Source: Chryseobacterium gleum | Lineage (GTDB): Bacteria; Bacteroidota; Bacteroidia; Flavobacteriales_D; Crocinitomicaceae | Direction: 5' to 3' | Assembly: GCA_945897805.1 (NCBI GenBank) | Contig: CAMDFX010000015.1 | Span: 1 to 64,000 of the forward strand | DNA: 64,000 nucleotides | Part shown: positions 33,646 through 42,474 of the stretch, piece after piece | How positions within the stretch are numbered: the stretch's first letter is position 1 | How the letters are laid out: each line of letters begins with the position of its first letter | Position numbers and translations under genes: made by a program | The notes under the pieces: model-generated | The model's input: only the letters and a program-made list of their open reading frames with translations | The model's database searches: none | What the model was told of the DNA's origin: nothing

Positions 33646-35039
33646 TGTTATCAATCCGAAAAGCAACTTTCTTAATTATTATTGATTTTCTTACTGCTTT
33701 CGTTTCGTGGGCACTTTTTTTTGTGTTTCGCAAAGTTTATATCGAAAAAATCCCACTAGAAATAAATGATACTTTCTACTACGGAATATTAATTATTCCC
33801 ATTTGCTGGTTAGGATTGTATTTTCTTCAAGGAACATATTCAGATGTGAAACGAATGTTTCGAATGAAAATCTTAAGCCTGACGTTTTTCGGCACTTTAA
33901 TTGGCTCAACTTCTATCTTCTTTATTTTTCTTCTAGATGATTCAGTTCAAACTTATGCGCATTACTACCAGTCATTTTTGGCTTTATTTGGAATTCATTT
34001 TATCATTTCTTTTATCCCAAGAATTATATTCACCAGAATTCAAGTGAAAAAAATTCATAGTGGAAAAGAAGGTTTTAAAGCATTGCTTTTAGGTGGAAGT
34101 GAAAAAGCCGTTGGCATCTACAAAGAGATTCAAAACTTGGACAAAAGTATTGGTACACAATTTATTGGATTTGTAAACCTTAACGGGATAGACACATTAT
34201 TGAAAGATGAATTAACTTATTTGGGGCATTTAGATGAACTTGAAAAAGTAATTGAAAAATATGAAATTGAGGAAGTGATTATTGCCTTAGAAAGCACTGA
34301 ACACCAAAGATTAAGTTCAATAATCACAAGGCTTTCTGGAACAGGAATTAAGATAAAAGTACTTCCAGATGTTTTTGATATTTTAGCAGGATCAATCAAA
34401 ATGACCAATATCTTCGGCGTTGTACTGCTAGAGGTAAATCCTGAAGGAATGCCGATCTGGCAGCAAAGTATCAAAAGATTTACCGATATTTCCTTTTCGC
34501 TTCTCGCCCTGCTTATTTTGATTCCATTTTATATTTTCTTGGCAATTGCTGTAAAAACATCGTCCAAAGGTCCTGTATTTTTTCGGCAAGAACGCATTGG
34601 TTTGAACGGCCGAAAGTTTAAAATCATCAAATTCAGGACCATGTTCATGGATGCCGAAGCAAAGGGCCCGCAACTTTCAAGCTCTTTTGACCCTCGAATA
34701 ACCAAATCAGGTAGATTTATGCGTAAAGCAAGATTAGATGAATTCCCTCAATTTTACAACGTTTTGAAAGGTGATATGAGCTTGGTTGGTCCTCGACCTG
34801 AAAGACAATTTTACATAGATCAAATTGTAGCCAGAGAACCTCAGTTCCTGCAATTAACCACCGTCAGACCAGGAATAACCTCCTGGGGACAAGTAAAATA
34901 TGGATATGCCGAAAATGTTGAACAAATGCTACAGCGCATGAAATTTGATTTGCTTTATTTGAAAAACATGTCACTTGCCTTGGATTTGAAAATTATGCTT
35001 TACACAGTTTTAATTATTCTAAAGGCTAAAGGAAAGTAA
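33645..35039 (+). CDS. Polyprenyl-phosphate glycosyl-1-phosphate transferase
   Basis: Initiates surface polysaccharide synthesis by transferring a sugar-1-phosphate to undecaprenyl phosphate. 464 residues: four transmembrane segments (about 8-28, 45-62, 78-97, 108-130), a CoA-binding-like Rossmann region (about 140-245; ALLLGGSEKAVG), a re-entrant helix (281-303) and the bacterial sugar transferase catalytic domain with RTMFMDAEAKG, KARLDEFPQFYNVLKGDMSL (D365-E366) and VGPRPERQ. Last gene of a lipoprotein-transferase pair that overlaps by one base. Confidence 0.95.
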   Translation: MLSIRKATFLIIIDFLTAFVSWALFFVFRKVYIEKIPLEINDTFYYGILIIPICWLGLYFLQGTYSDVKRMFRMKILSLTFFGTLIGSTSIFFIFLLDDSVQTYAHYYQSFLALFGIHFIISFIPRIIFTRIQVKKIHSGKEGFKALLLGGSEKAVGIYKEIQNLDKSIGTQFIGFVNLNGIDTLLKDELTYLGHLDELEKVIEKYEIEEVIIALESTEHQRLSSIITRLSGTGIKIKVLPDVFDILAGSIKMTNIFGVVLLEVNPEGMPIWQQSIKRFTDISFSLLALLILIPFYIFLAIAVKTSSKGPVFFRQERIGLNGRKFKIIKFRTMFMDAEAKGPQLSSSFDPRITKSGRFMRKARLDEFPQFYNVLKGDMSLVGPRPERQFYIDQIVAREPQFLQLTTVRPGITSWGQVKYGYAENVEQMLQRMKFDLLYLKNMSLALDLKIMLYTVLIILKAKGK

Positions 35040-35068
35040 GATCTGACAGAATTTAAAAATTATTGAAA

Positions 35069-35680
35069 TTATTTAATTTTCAAGTCAAACATTTTTTTAT
35101 CCTCAATAAATCCTGTCAAAACATCACCAATTGCAACTGGACCAACACCTGCTGGAGTTCCTGTGAATATCAAATCTCCAATCTTCAAAGTCATAAATTG
35201 TGAAATATACACGATGATTTTGTCGATATCAAAAAGCATATCTTTGGTGTTTCCAACTTGAACAAGTTGACCGTTTTGTTGCAATGAAAAGTTTAAATTC
35301 GTGAGATCTAGGGTCGCTTTATCGAGGAAAATTTGAGAAACTGGCGCACTGTGTTCAAAGGATTTTGCAATTTCCCAAGGCAAACCTTTTTCCTTGCATT
35401 TTTGTTGCAAATCTCTCGCAGTAAAATCAATTCCCAAACCAATTTCATCATAGTAAGTACTGGCAAACTTTGCTGCGATATTTTTACCAAGTTTATTGAT
35501 TCTTACCACAACCTCGCACTCGTAGTGAAGATCCTTAGTGAAATTTGGATAAAAAAACGGACTTTTATTAGGCAACAATGCTGTATCCGGTTTCATAAAA
35601 AAAACAGGACTTTCAGGAATTGCTGAATTCATTTCTTTTGCGTGATCCGCGTAATTTCTTCCAATACAAATAATCTTCAT
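35069..35680 (-). CDS. Fumarylacetoacetate hydrolase family protein
   Basis: A 203-residue FAH-superfamily enzyme of the short YcgM/FAHD1 type, which includes acylpyruvate hydrolases and oxaloacetate decarboxylases. Visible are GRNYADHAKEMN near the N terminus, PVFFMKPDTALL, the metal-binding YECEVVVRI and GIDFTARDLQ, plus the C-terminal GDLIFTGTPAGVGPV. Start moved to ATG 35680. It follows an exonuclease gene by 7 bp on the same strand and is probably co-transcribed; the two have no obvious common job. Confidence 0.92.
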   Translation of the reverse strand: MKIICIGRNYADHAKEMNSAIPESPVFFMKPDTALLPNKSPFFYPNFTKDLHYECEVVVRINKLGKNIAAKFASTYYDEIGLGIDFTARDLQQKCKEKGLPWEIAKSFEHSAPVSQIFLDKATLDLTNLNFSLQQNGQLVQVGNTKDMLFDIDKIIVYISQFMTLKIGDLIFTGTPAGVGPVAIGDVLTGFIEDKKMFDLKIK

Positions 35681-35687
35681 ATCAATA

Positions 35688-36575
35688 TTATTTACCAAAT
35701 TTACTTTTCAATGCCGCCAATTTATCTTCCATCGAAAAATTATCTTCTACTTTATTTTCCTTTGGTTTAAATTCCTTTGGCTGGTTTTGAAGCATTCTTT
35801 CTGTTTTAATTTTGTCCATTTCTTGTTTTAACTTTTGCTTCGTATATTTCGGGAAATCTGTAGATTCAGAAACAAACCAACCATAATATCCAGGCTCTTC
35901 AAGGTCTATTTGTTTCACTGTTTTTCCTTTGTGTTTCCCAAAATTGTATACAGCATCACCATCTTCATTGATTGCCAAACGGCCGGCAAAATCTAAGATA
36001 TTTAGATTACCATATTTTGAAAAATCTGCCAAGAAATCAATAGTTCGCTCCAAATCTGGATATTTTTCAAGTTGTGCCTCCAAAACATTCCACGTCGCTT
36101 TAGTATCAGCTAAAGCATTGTGTGCATTTTCGATTTCACTGTTGCAATAAAATTTATAAGCGGCAGAAAGTGTGCGTTGTTCTTTTTTGTGAAAAATATT
36201 TTGAACGTCTACAAATTTTCTGTTTGACATATCAAAATCACAATCTGCTCTCAATAATTCTTCTGCCAATAAAGGTATATCAAATTTACTTGAATTGTAA
36301 CCTCCTAAATCTGCATCACCAATAAAAGAGGTAATCTTTGTTGACAAATCTCTAAAAGTTGGACAATCTTTTACTTCTTCGTTGGTGATTCCATGAATTT
36401 CAATCACCTCGTCAGGAATATTTATTTCAGGATTGATTCTAGCAGTGAAAGTTTCTTCCGTGCCATCAGGATTAATTTTGATTATTGCTATTTCAACTAT
36501 TTTATCTTTTGAAATATTTAATCCTGTTGCCTCAAGGTCAAAAATGGCCAAAGGACGTGCTAATTTAAGTTTCAT
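35688..36575 (-). CDS. 3'-5' exonuclease, DnaQ/DEDDh type
   Basis: A 295-residue DnaQ-superfamily exonuclease: Exo I D13-x-E15 in IFDLEATGLN, Exo II around GYNSSKFDIPLL, and Exo III with AHNALADTKAT (DEDDh His and Asp). After about residue 175 comes a Bacteroidota-typical tail (NFGKHKGKTV, EPGYYGWFVSESTDFPKYTK) resembling small exodeoxyribonuclease X-like end domains. Likely acts in DNA repair or proofreading rather than as the core epsilon subunit. ATG 36575 chosen because it precedes the first motif directly. Confidence 0.9.
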   Translation of the reverse strand: MKLKLARPLAIFDLEATGLNISKDKIVEIAIIKINPDGTEETFTARINPEINIPDEVIEIHGITNEEVKDCPTFRDLSTKITSFIGDADLGGYNSSKFDIPLLAEELLRADCDFDMSNRKFVDVQNIFHKKEQRTLSAAYKFYCNSEIENAHNALADTKATWNVLEAQLEKYPDLERTIDFLADFSKYGNLNILDFAGRLAINEDGDAVYNFGKHKGKTVKQIDLEEPGYYGWFVSESTDFPKYTKQKLKQEMDKIKTERMLQNQPKEFKPKENKVEDNFSMEDKLAALKSKFGK

Positions 36576-36592
36576 TTGAAATTCTTTGAGTC

Positions 36593-36600
36593 CAAAGATA
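36593..36600 (-). promoter_or_regulatory. -7 box TATCTTTG before the exonuclease gene
   Basis: Exact minus-strand TAnnTTTG match 18 bases before ATG 36575. Confidence 0.5.
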
Positions 36601-36657
36601 ACGCAATCGATGAAATGAAAATCGTTTTTGTCAACTATTCTGTATTCAATTTTAGGC

Positions 36658-36692
36658 ACAAAAAAAACCTGCACTATTTAAAGCACAGGTTT
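36658..36692 (-). terminator. Terminator after the E2 gene
   Basis: CAAACCTGTGC-like arm: stem AAACCTG (36665-36671) / CAGGTTT (36686-36692), with a T-run on the minus strand. Confidence 0.8.
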
Positions 36693-36714
36693 TGAATATT
36701 CAATAATGAGTTGA

Positions 36715-38055
36715 TTATATTTCTCTATTTACATCAAATTGTTCCAAATAATCAGCCACTTTTTTCACAAACATTCCACCTAAAGAACCATCGACCACTC
36801 TGTGGTCATAGGAGTGAGACAGGAACATTTTGTGACGGATTCCGATAAAATCTCCTTCTGGCGTTTCAATCACTGCAGGAACTTTACGAATCGCTCCCAA
36901 AGCTAAAATAGCCACTTGCGGTTGATTGATAATTGGTGTTCCCATCACATTTCCAAAAGTTCCAACGTTGGTAACAGTATAAGTACCGCCTTGAATATCT
37001 TCTGGTTTCAATTTATTGTTTCTTGCATTTCTAGCCAATTCATTTACTGCTTTAGCCAAACCAGTTAAATTCAATCTATCAGCATTTTTAACGACTGGAA
37101 CAATTAAATTTCCTGATGGAAGTGCAGTTGCCATTCCTAAATTGATATCTTTTCTTTTGATAATTTGATTGCCACTCACAGCCACATTGATCATGGGGAA
37201 ATCTTTGATCGCCTTTGCAATCGCTTCCATGAAAATAGGTGTGAATGTGATACTTTCACCTTCTCTTTTCTCAAAATCTTTTTTGACTTTATTTCTCCAA
37301 TTCACGATATTCGTCACATCTGCTTCAACAAAAGATGTAACGTGAGGAGAAACGTGTTTAGACATCACCATGTGGTCAGAAATCAATTTTCTCATTCTGT
37401 CCATTTCGATGATTTCATCACCTGGCATTGGCAAAACAACAGGAGCTTTTATATTTGACAAGAAAGACGATCCACCATCATTTGACGAAACAACAGCAGC
37501 TTGCTTGGATGCAGGAGCTGACACTTGAACCTCAGCAGCCGCAACAGATGGCTGTGAAGCTCTTGTTTCTATGTAAAATAAAATGTCTTTTTTAGTAACT
37601 CTTCCTTCTTGACCAGTTCCAACAATTGTTTCCAATTCGTGTGCGGAAATTCCTTCTTTGTCAGCAATACTGCGAACCAAAGGCGAATAGAATTTATTAG
37701 AATTTGCATTCGAAGGTGCTGAAACCACTGGTGCTTCTTTAGCAACAGTAGCTGCGGCAATAACTTCAACGATCGGTGCAGCAACTTCAGAAACTGGCGC
37801 TACAATTGCTCCACCATCAGTGGAAATAATTGCAATTACATCACCAACTTGCGCTACTTGATCTTTTTCAAAAAAGATTTGAACCAATGTTCCTTTCGCT
37901 TCAGATGGAAGTTCATTATCCACTTTATCAGTAGCTACTTCTACCAACGGCTCGTCCATGTCAACATTGTCGCCAACATTTTTTAACCAGTTTGTGATGG
38001 TAGCCTCTGTAACGCTTTCACCCATTTTCGGGAGTCTAATTTCTACTTGTGCCAT
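36715..38055 (-). CDS. 2-oxoacid dehydrogenase E2 (dihydrolipoyl acyltransferase)
   Basis: Core acyltransferase of a 2-oxoacid dehydrogenase complex. 446 residues: lipoyl domain (1-75) with the lipoylated lysine K44 in ATDKVDNEL, an Ala/Val/Pro-rich linker, a peripheral subunit-binding domain (about 122-158; YSPLVRSIADKEGIS) and the catalytic domain ending in SHSYDHRVVDGSLGG with the active-site His and Asp. The GESVTEATITNWLK start and DEP lipoyl region fit branched-chain or 2-oxoglutarate E2 more than pyruvate E2. No E1 or E3 gene is adjacent, as is usual for the branched-chain E2 in this phylum. Confidence 0.93.
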   Translation of the reverse strand: MAQVEIRLPKMGESVTEATITNWLKNVGDNVDMDEPLVEVATDKVDNELPSEAKGTLVQIFFEKDQVAQVGDVIAIISTDGGAIVAPVSEVAAPIVEVIAAATVAKEAPVVSAPSNANSNKFYSPLVRSIADKEGISAHELETIVGTGQEGRVTKKDILFYIETRASQPSVAAAEVQVSAPASKQAAVVSSNDGGSSFLSNIKAPVVLPMPGDEIIEMDRMRKLISDHMVMSKHVSPHVTSFVEADVTNIVNWRNKVKKDFEKREGESITFTPIFMEAIAKAIKDFPMINVAVSGNQIIKRKDINLGMATALPSGNLIVPVVKNADRLNLTGLAKAVNELARNARNNKLKPEDIQGGTYTVTNVGTFGNVMGTPIINQPQVAILALGAIRKVPAVIETPEGDFIGIRHKMFLSHSYDHRVVDGSLGGMFVKKVADYLEQFDVNREI

Positions 38056-38087
38056 GTTCCTAGAAGAATTTCTTGTTTTTTCGAGTA

Positions 38088-38095
38088 CAAAAGTA
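38088..38095 (-). promoter_or_regulatory. -7 box TACTTTTG before the E2 gene
   Basis: Exact TAnnTTTG match on the minus strand, 32 bases before the ATG. Confidence 0.45.
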
Positions 38096-38161
38096 AAAGA
38101 AAAAAGATGAATAAATGGTTATGAATGAAAAATTAAAAGGGAGTAATCAAAATTAGCTTCA

Positions 38162-40114
38162 TTAGGAATCTAACTTTCGCCATGCTTTTCGAACGATTTC
38201 AAAATCTTTCCAAATACTGTAATCTCTTGCATAAATAAGATTTAGCTTGCTCAAAACTGAGTTGTTGGCAAATTTCATGGCGTTTAATGGATTTAAAACA
38301 CCTTTTTTTATTGTCGGCAATTGTTGGTCTACACCTTGCTTTTCAGTATAATAACCAACCAATGACTTCTTCCCAAATAGACATTGGATCATATTTTTAA
38401 TCCAAGTAGACTTACTTTTGAAGTACCAGATAAAATAAGGAAAACTTACTAAAAAACATAAACTAAGCACAAAATCAAAAGTTCGCTTATTTCTAATATT
38501 GCTTTGTTTTGAAATTTCATTGATATTGAAAACATATAAATCACCTGCTGTATCAATGGAATTACTTCCAATTAAGTACAAACTATCAGGTTGTGCTATT
38601 TTAAAATCAATATTGTTGCTTCCCAATAAGGACATCCAATGCATGATTACTTGCGCTGAAGTATCTTTGGCACAGAAAATGATTTCATCCGCATTATAAA
38701 AAAAGACAATTTGATCTAATTGAGAAAGAATACCTATTTGCTCAACGCTTTTGACATCAGAATCAGAAACCAAAAAAATTGAATCAATTTTTGAATTAGT
38801 TTGTCTCAAAATCGTGGTCACGCGGAGAGATTCTTCCAATGAACCAACAATGATAAACTTTTGATTTTGAGCACCAGAAAGATTAAATTTTTTCTTCAAA
38901 CTGAAATGAAGGAAAATCCTTGAAATCAAATAGTAAATAAAAATCCAGGACGTTCCAATTAAGATGTATAATCTCGAAAATTGCCAGGTCTTTGGCAACA
39001 AAGCATAAATTACTAAAATCACCAAAGTACCTAAAATTGCGCCTTTAAGATATTTTCCCAGTTTGATCGGAAAATCATATCCTCCAGCATAAAACGCAGT
39101 GATTATCCAAGTCAAAGTATAGGCTGGTATCGCAACATTCATTATGTTTTCTGGAAAATCAATATTTGCTTTTTGCCAATAATGCGTCATCAATAATAAT
39201 CCGCCATATAAATACAAAAAATCGAAAACTGGTAAAGCAGCACGTTTGATAAATCTGGTAAAAATGGCTAAACCAGCGCGCAAATAAATCGCAAAATTGA
39301 TCAAAAACGAAAATAACTTAGCGTTCTTTTGCGAAAAATGTTTCTCGGCAAAAATGACCATTGCTCTATAAAAAACGAAAACATAATTGACAGAACTTTT
39401 CTTAGTGCTTTCACCTTTATAATGAATAATTCTCGTTTGAGGAAAATAATAATTTTTGTATCCGCCTTGTACAATCCTGTAAGACAAATCAATGTCTTCC
39501 CCATACATAAAAAAGGCCTCATCCAAATACCCAACTTTATTTAAAACCTCTGTGCGCATCAGCATAAATGCACCGCTCAAAATTTCAACTTCATTTGTTT
39601 CAAATTCAGACAAATAACCCAAATGATATTGTCCAAATTTCTTTGATTTTGGAAAAATAGCAGCAAGTCCAAAAATCTTATAAAAAGCCACTGTTGGAGT
39701 TGGCAATCCACGTTTTGATTCAGGTAAAAAATTACCTTTTCCATCCAACATCCTCACTCCTAGCCCACCCGCTTGAGGATTTTCATCCATAAATTGTACA
39801 ACTTTCAACAAAGTGTCTTCTTCAACAACTGTATCTGGATTCAGAAGCAATTGATATTCTCCCTTGGCAATAGCCATCGCTTGATTATTGGCTTTTGAAA
39901 AACCTCTGTTGTCTTTATTGGCAATTAAAATCGCTTGCGGAAATTTTTGGCGAACCATTTCCACCGATCCATCAATTGAATTATTATCCACAACAAAAAC
40001 TTCTCCTGAAATATTTTCTAAGGCCTTGAAAACAGAATTCAGGCATTGCTCCAAAAAATATTCAACATTGTAGTTGACAATAATTACTGATATTTTGAAA
40101 GGGAAATTATTCAC
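38162..40114 (-). CDS. GT2 glycosyltransferase fused to a degenerate sugar-transferase-like membrane module
   Basis: A 650-residue protein. Residues 1-260 are a rhamnosyltransferase-like GT2: SVIIVNYNV, VVDNNSIDGS (43-45), NKDNRGFSKANN, LLNPDTVV and GEDIDLSYR. After about 270 come several transmembrane segments and then a layout like the polyprenyl-phosphate transferase at 33645-35039: a Rossmann-like stretch (419-505; KFIIVGSLEES), a hydrophobic re-entrant helix (545-563) and a final helix pair. The catalytic part (RTM, ARLDE, PRPE) is missing; only GKKSLVGYYTEKQ (581-593) recalls GDMSLVGPRPERQ. The second module is therefore probably a non-catalytic lipid- or partner-binding part. It follows ridA by 21 bp. 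Confidence 0.85.
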   Translation of the reverse strand: MNNFPFKISVIIVNYNVEYFLEQCLNSVFKALENISGEVFVVDNNSIDGSVEMVRQKFPQAILIANKDNRGFSKANNQAMAIAKGEYQLLLNPDTVVEEDTLLKVVQFMDENPQAGGLGVRMLDGKGNFLPESKRGLPTPTVAFYKIFGLAAIFPKSKKFGQYHLGYLSEFETNEVEILSGAFMLMRTEVLNKVGYLDEAFFMYGEDIDLSYRIVQGGYKNYYFPQTRIIHYKGESTKKSSVNYVFVFYRAMVIFAEKHFSQKNAKLFSFLINFAIYLRAGLAIFTRFIKRAALPVFDFLYLYGGLLLMTHYWQKANIDFPENIMNVAIPAYTLTWIITAFYAGGYDFPIKLGKYLKGAILGTLVILVIYALLPKTWQFSRLYILIGTSWIFIYYLISRIFLHFSLKKKFNLSGAQNQKFIIVGSLEESLRVTTILRQTNSKIDSIFLVSDSDVKSVEQIGILSQLDQIVFFYNADEIIFCAKDTSAQVIMHWMSLLGSNNIDFKIAQPDSLYLIGSNSIDTAGDLYVFNINEISKQSNIRNKRTFDFVLSLCFLVSFPYFIWYFKSKSTWIKNMIQCLFGKKSLVGYYTEKQGVDQQLPTIKKGVLNPLNAMKFANNSVLSKLNLIYARDYSIWKDFEIVRKAWRKLDS

Positions 40115-40135
40115 TTTAGCGGATCAAACAGAAAT

Positions 40136-40513
40136 TTATAAAATGGCGATACATGAAATTTCAATCGAAACATCCATTGGCAACCTGCTCACTTGAACTG
40201 TTTCTCTTGCCGGCGGATTGATTGAAAAAAAAGATGCATAAACGCCATTTACTGCTGCAAAATCATTCAAATCTTTGAGGAAAATGGAACATTTCACCAC
40301 ATTTAAAAAATCCATTCCGGCTTCATTTAATAAAGAACCAATATTATTCAATACTTGAGACGTAGCATTTTCTATCGTATCAACGACTAAATTCCCAGTT
40401 TTTGGATCCAAAGGAATTTGTCCACTAACATATAAGGTGTCATTTTTAAAAATTGCCTGGCTGTATGGTCCAATCGGTGCTGGTGCTCCCGGAATTTGAA
40501 TAATTTTCTTCAT
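40136..40513 (-). CDS. ridA: RidA family reactive imine deaminase
   Basis: A 125-residue YjgF/YER057c/UK114 protein that hydrolyses reactive enamine/imine intermediates made by PLP enzymes. Diagnostic segments are GAPAPIGPYSQAI, LYVSGQIPLDP, ATSQVLNNIGSLLNEAG, VVKCSIFLKDLNDFAAVN and the closing PARETVQVSRLPMDVSIEI, with the conserved Arg. Divergent from pabA; upstream of the GT2 gene on the same strand. Confidence 0.96.
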   Translation of the reverse strand: MKKIIQIPGAPAPIGPYSQAIFKNDTLYVSGQIPLDPKTGNLVVDTIENATSQVLNNIGSLLNEAGMDFLNVVKCSIFLKDLNDFAAVNGVYASFFSINPPARETVQVSRLPMDVSIEISCIAIL

Positions 40514-40520
40514 CTTTCTT

Positions 40521-40528
40521 TACCTTTG
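40521..40528 (+). promoter_or_regulatory. -7 box TACCTTTG before the glutamine amidotransferase gene
   Basis: Exact TAnnTTTG match 31 bases before GTG 40560 and just outside the ridA start on the other strand. Confidence 0.5.
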
Positions 40529-40559
40529 TGCAAGTTTACTAATTTTAAGCCAAAAAACA

Positions 40560-41120
40560 GTGAAAGTACTTCTTCTGGATAATTTTGATTCGTTCACCTA
40601 CAATCTTTTTCATTATTTGGACGCATTGGACTGTGATGTCACCGTTGCTAGAAATAACGCCGTTTCTATCGAAGAAATTGCATTTTTCGATAAAATTGTA
40701 CTTTCACCTGGACCTGGATTGCCTAATGAAGCTGGTAAAATGTCTGAAATTATTAGCTTTTACGCTTCTTCTAAACCTATTTTAGGTGTTTGTCTTGGAA
40801 TGCAAGCTTTAGGAGAATATTTTGGTGGAAAACTTTACAATCAATCAATTGTTAAACATGGAGTTGCAGAAAAATGCAAACACAATTTCGAAAGCAAAAT
40901 ATTTCATAAGGTGCCCGAAATTTTCGAAGTTGGATTGTACCACAGTTGGGCGGTTAACATTTCAAAAACCAAAGAATTAAAAGCCACTGCATATTCGGAA
41001 AATGATATTTTAATGGCCTTCGAGCATCAAACGTTGCCGATTTATGGGGTTCAATTTCATCCTGAGTCACTAATGACCACGGATGGTAAAACGATTCTCC
41101 AAAACTTTATCAATATTTAA
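40560..41120 (+). CDS. pabA: Glutamine amidotransferase of aminodeoxychorismate/anthranilate synthase
   Basis: Supplies ammonia from glutamine to PabB or TrpE for folate or tryptophan synthesis. 186 residues, class I amidotransferase triad C78 (GVCLGMQALG), H167 and E169 (VQFHPESL). The start is GTG 40560; the protein begins at the expected MKVLLLDNFDSFTYN. No trpE or pabB gene is adjacent, so PabA, TrpG or a shared subunit cannot be separated by context; a solitary gene suggests the folate role or dual use. Confidence 0.92.
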   Translation: MKVLLLDNFDSFTYNLFHYLDALDCDVTVARNNAVSIEEIAFFDKIVLSPGPGLPNEAGKMSEIISFYASSKPILGVCLGMQALGEYFGGKLYNQSIVKHGVAEKCKHNFESKIFHKVPEIFEVGLYHSWAVNISKTKELKATAYSENDILMAFEHQTLPIYGVQFHPESLMTTDGKTILQNFINI

Positions 41121-41238
41121 GTTTACAAATGTTATTATTTTGCTTTAGACATTTTTTTGAAATTTATTTGCTTTATTTTCAATTTTAATCGCTATTTTTA
41201 GAAACAAAATTGTAATAATTAAATAATTTAGATCGTAT

Positions 41239-41673
41239 ATGAAAAATTTAGTTTTATTGCTTGCTTTTAGTATCATTGGAAATGCAGCTATCAGCCAAAC
41301 TTGTGTTGGCAAGTGGACCACAATTGACGATGAAACTGGCAAGAAAAAATCAACGGTAGAATTGTACAAATACAAAGATCATCTTTATGGCAAGATTGTT
41401 TTCTTGTATCCAAGAGAAGGTAGAGAAGAAAATCCAGTTTGCAAAAAATGCACAGACGACAGAAAAAACAAACCTTTGGTTGGACTTCAAATAGTACGCT
41501 ATTTGACTTGGGACGGAACTGAATGGGAAGGCGGAACTATCGTGGATCCAGAAAATGGAAAAATTTACTCTACTAAAATGTGGTTAGATGAAGGAAATCC
41601 AAATAAATTGTATGTCAGAGGTTATATTGGCCCATTTTATAGAACACAAACTTGGCTTAGAGTAGCTGAATAA
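41239..41673 (+). CDS. DUF2147 secreted protein
   Basis: A 144-residue exported protein (signal peptide MKNLVLLLAFSIIGNAAIS) of the DUF2147 family: GKWTTIDDETGKKKSTVELYK, VCKKCTDDRKNKPLVGLQI, WEGGTIVDPENGKIYSTKMW and LYVRGYIGPFYRTQTWLR. Family members are small periplasmic/outer-membrane beta proteins with no established function. Monocistronic with a clear terminator. Confidence 0.9.
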   Translation: MKNLVLLLAFSIIGNAAISQTCVGKWTTIDDETGKKKSTVELYKYKDHLYGKIVFLYPREGREENPVCKKCTDDRKNKPLVGLQIVRYLTWDGTEWEGGTIVDPENGKIYSTKMWLDEGNPNKLYVRGYIGPFYRTQTWLRVAE

Positions 41674-41695
41674 AATTTTTGGTTAATAAAATATT

Positions 41696-41722
41696 AAAGT
41701 GGCTTTTAGTCACTTTTTTTTT
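41696..41722 (+). terminator. Terminator after the DUF2147 gene
   Basis: AAAGTG / CACTTT stem followed by a long T-run. Confidence 0.8.
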
Positions 41723-41753
41723 CTAAGAAAGTCCCAAAAATAATGTTCTAAGC

Positions 41754-41786
41754 AAAAAAAAGAGGTTGATTAATTCAATCAACCTC
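41754..41786 (-). terminator. Terminator after the charged lipoprotein gene
   Basis: Perfect 10-bp stem GAGGTTGATT / AATCAACCTC with a 5-base loop and T-run on the minus strand. Confidence 0.92.
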
Positions 41787-41801
41787 AATCTCAAAAATTA
41801 G

Positions 41802-42179
41802 TTATAATTTAATAGTACCTTTTTTAACGGAAGTTTTAGTTTCGATAATTTCTTTCTCTACCACTTTTTCTTCTTCTCTTTTCATCCCTTGCTCCAATTT
41901 ATCGCCCAAACCTTTCTTCACTGAAGTTTTAGTGCTGATAATTTCTTTTTCTACTGATGCAGCTGTTTCTTTTGGTTTTGTTTTAGTTTCTTTTTTAACT
42001 ACCGTAGTTTCTTCCACAGACACTGGTGCTTCATCATTAACAGGATTAACTTCAGTTTTAGTTGTTGTTGTTTCTTCAGTTGTTGTTTCTTCAACTACTG
42101 GTGCTTTTTCTTCACCACCGCAACTAGCGAAAGTTAAAGACAAAACCATTGCGGATACAAATAATACTTGCTTTTTCAT
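41802..42179 (-). CDS. Low-complexity charged lipoprotein
   Basis: A 125-residue predicted lipoprotein (lipobox FASC, C20). The mature chain is almost only E, T, K and V, with a Thr/Glu tract (29-42) and a 15-residue motif present twice (76-90 VEKEIISTKTSVKKG and 107-121 VEKEIIETKTSVKKG). No catalytic or known domain. ATG 42179 is preferred because it starts the signal peptide. Such proteins may act as flexible envelope tethers, but nothing in the sequence proves that. The 295-bp gap to the sod gene holds only AT-rich sequence and the sod promoter. Confidence 0.75.
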   Translation of the reverse strand: MKKQVLFVSAMVLSLTFASCGGEEKAPVVEETTTEETTTTKTEVNPVNDEAPVSVEETTVVKKETKTKPKETAASVEKEIISTKTSVKKGLGDKLEQGMKREEEKVVEKEIIETKTSVKKGTIKL

Positions 42180-42406
42180 TTGGTTACTTTTATTTTGATT
42201 TTCGTGATAAATATAGTTAAAAAACTCAAGGAAAAACAATTGATTAAAAGTTAAAAAAGCAAAATGATAAAATAATAAGATCTAAACATAAAACCAAAAT
42301 CTTTTTTTAGGAAATGAGAAAACAAAAAAACAATCAAGATGACTACCTTTCTGCTAAGAATACTATTTGAAAATCACAATTTTTCTACTTTTTTTTGAAA
42401 TTACAA

Positions 42407-42437
42407 TTTGAAGAGTAAAATTTAAAATATACCTTTG
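42407..42437 (+). promoter_or_regulatory. Consensus Bacteroidota promoter of the superoxide dismutase gene
   Basis: TTTG (42407-42410), 19 bases, TACCTTTG (42430-42437), matching the TTTG-N19-TAnnTTTG arrangement of the primary sigma factor in this phylum, 37 bases before the ATG. Confidence 0.75.
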
Positions 42438-42474
42438 AGATAAATATAGAAAACAAATTTAAATTACAATAATT

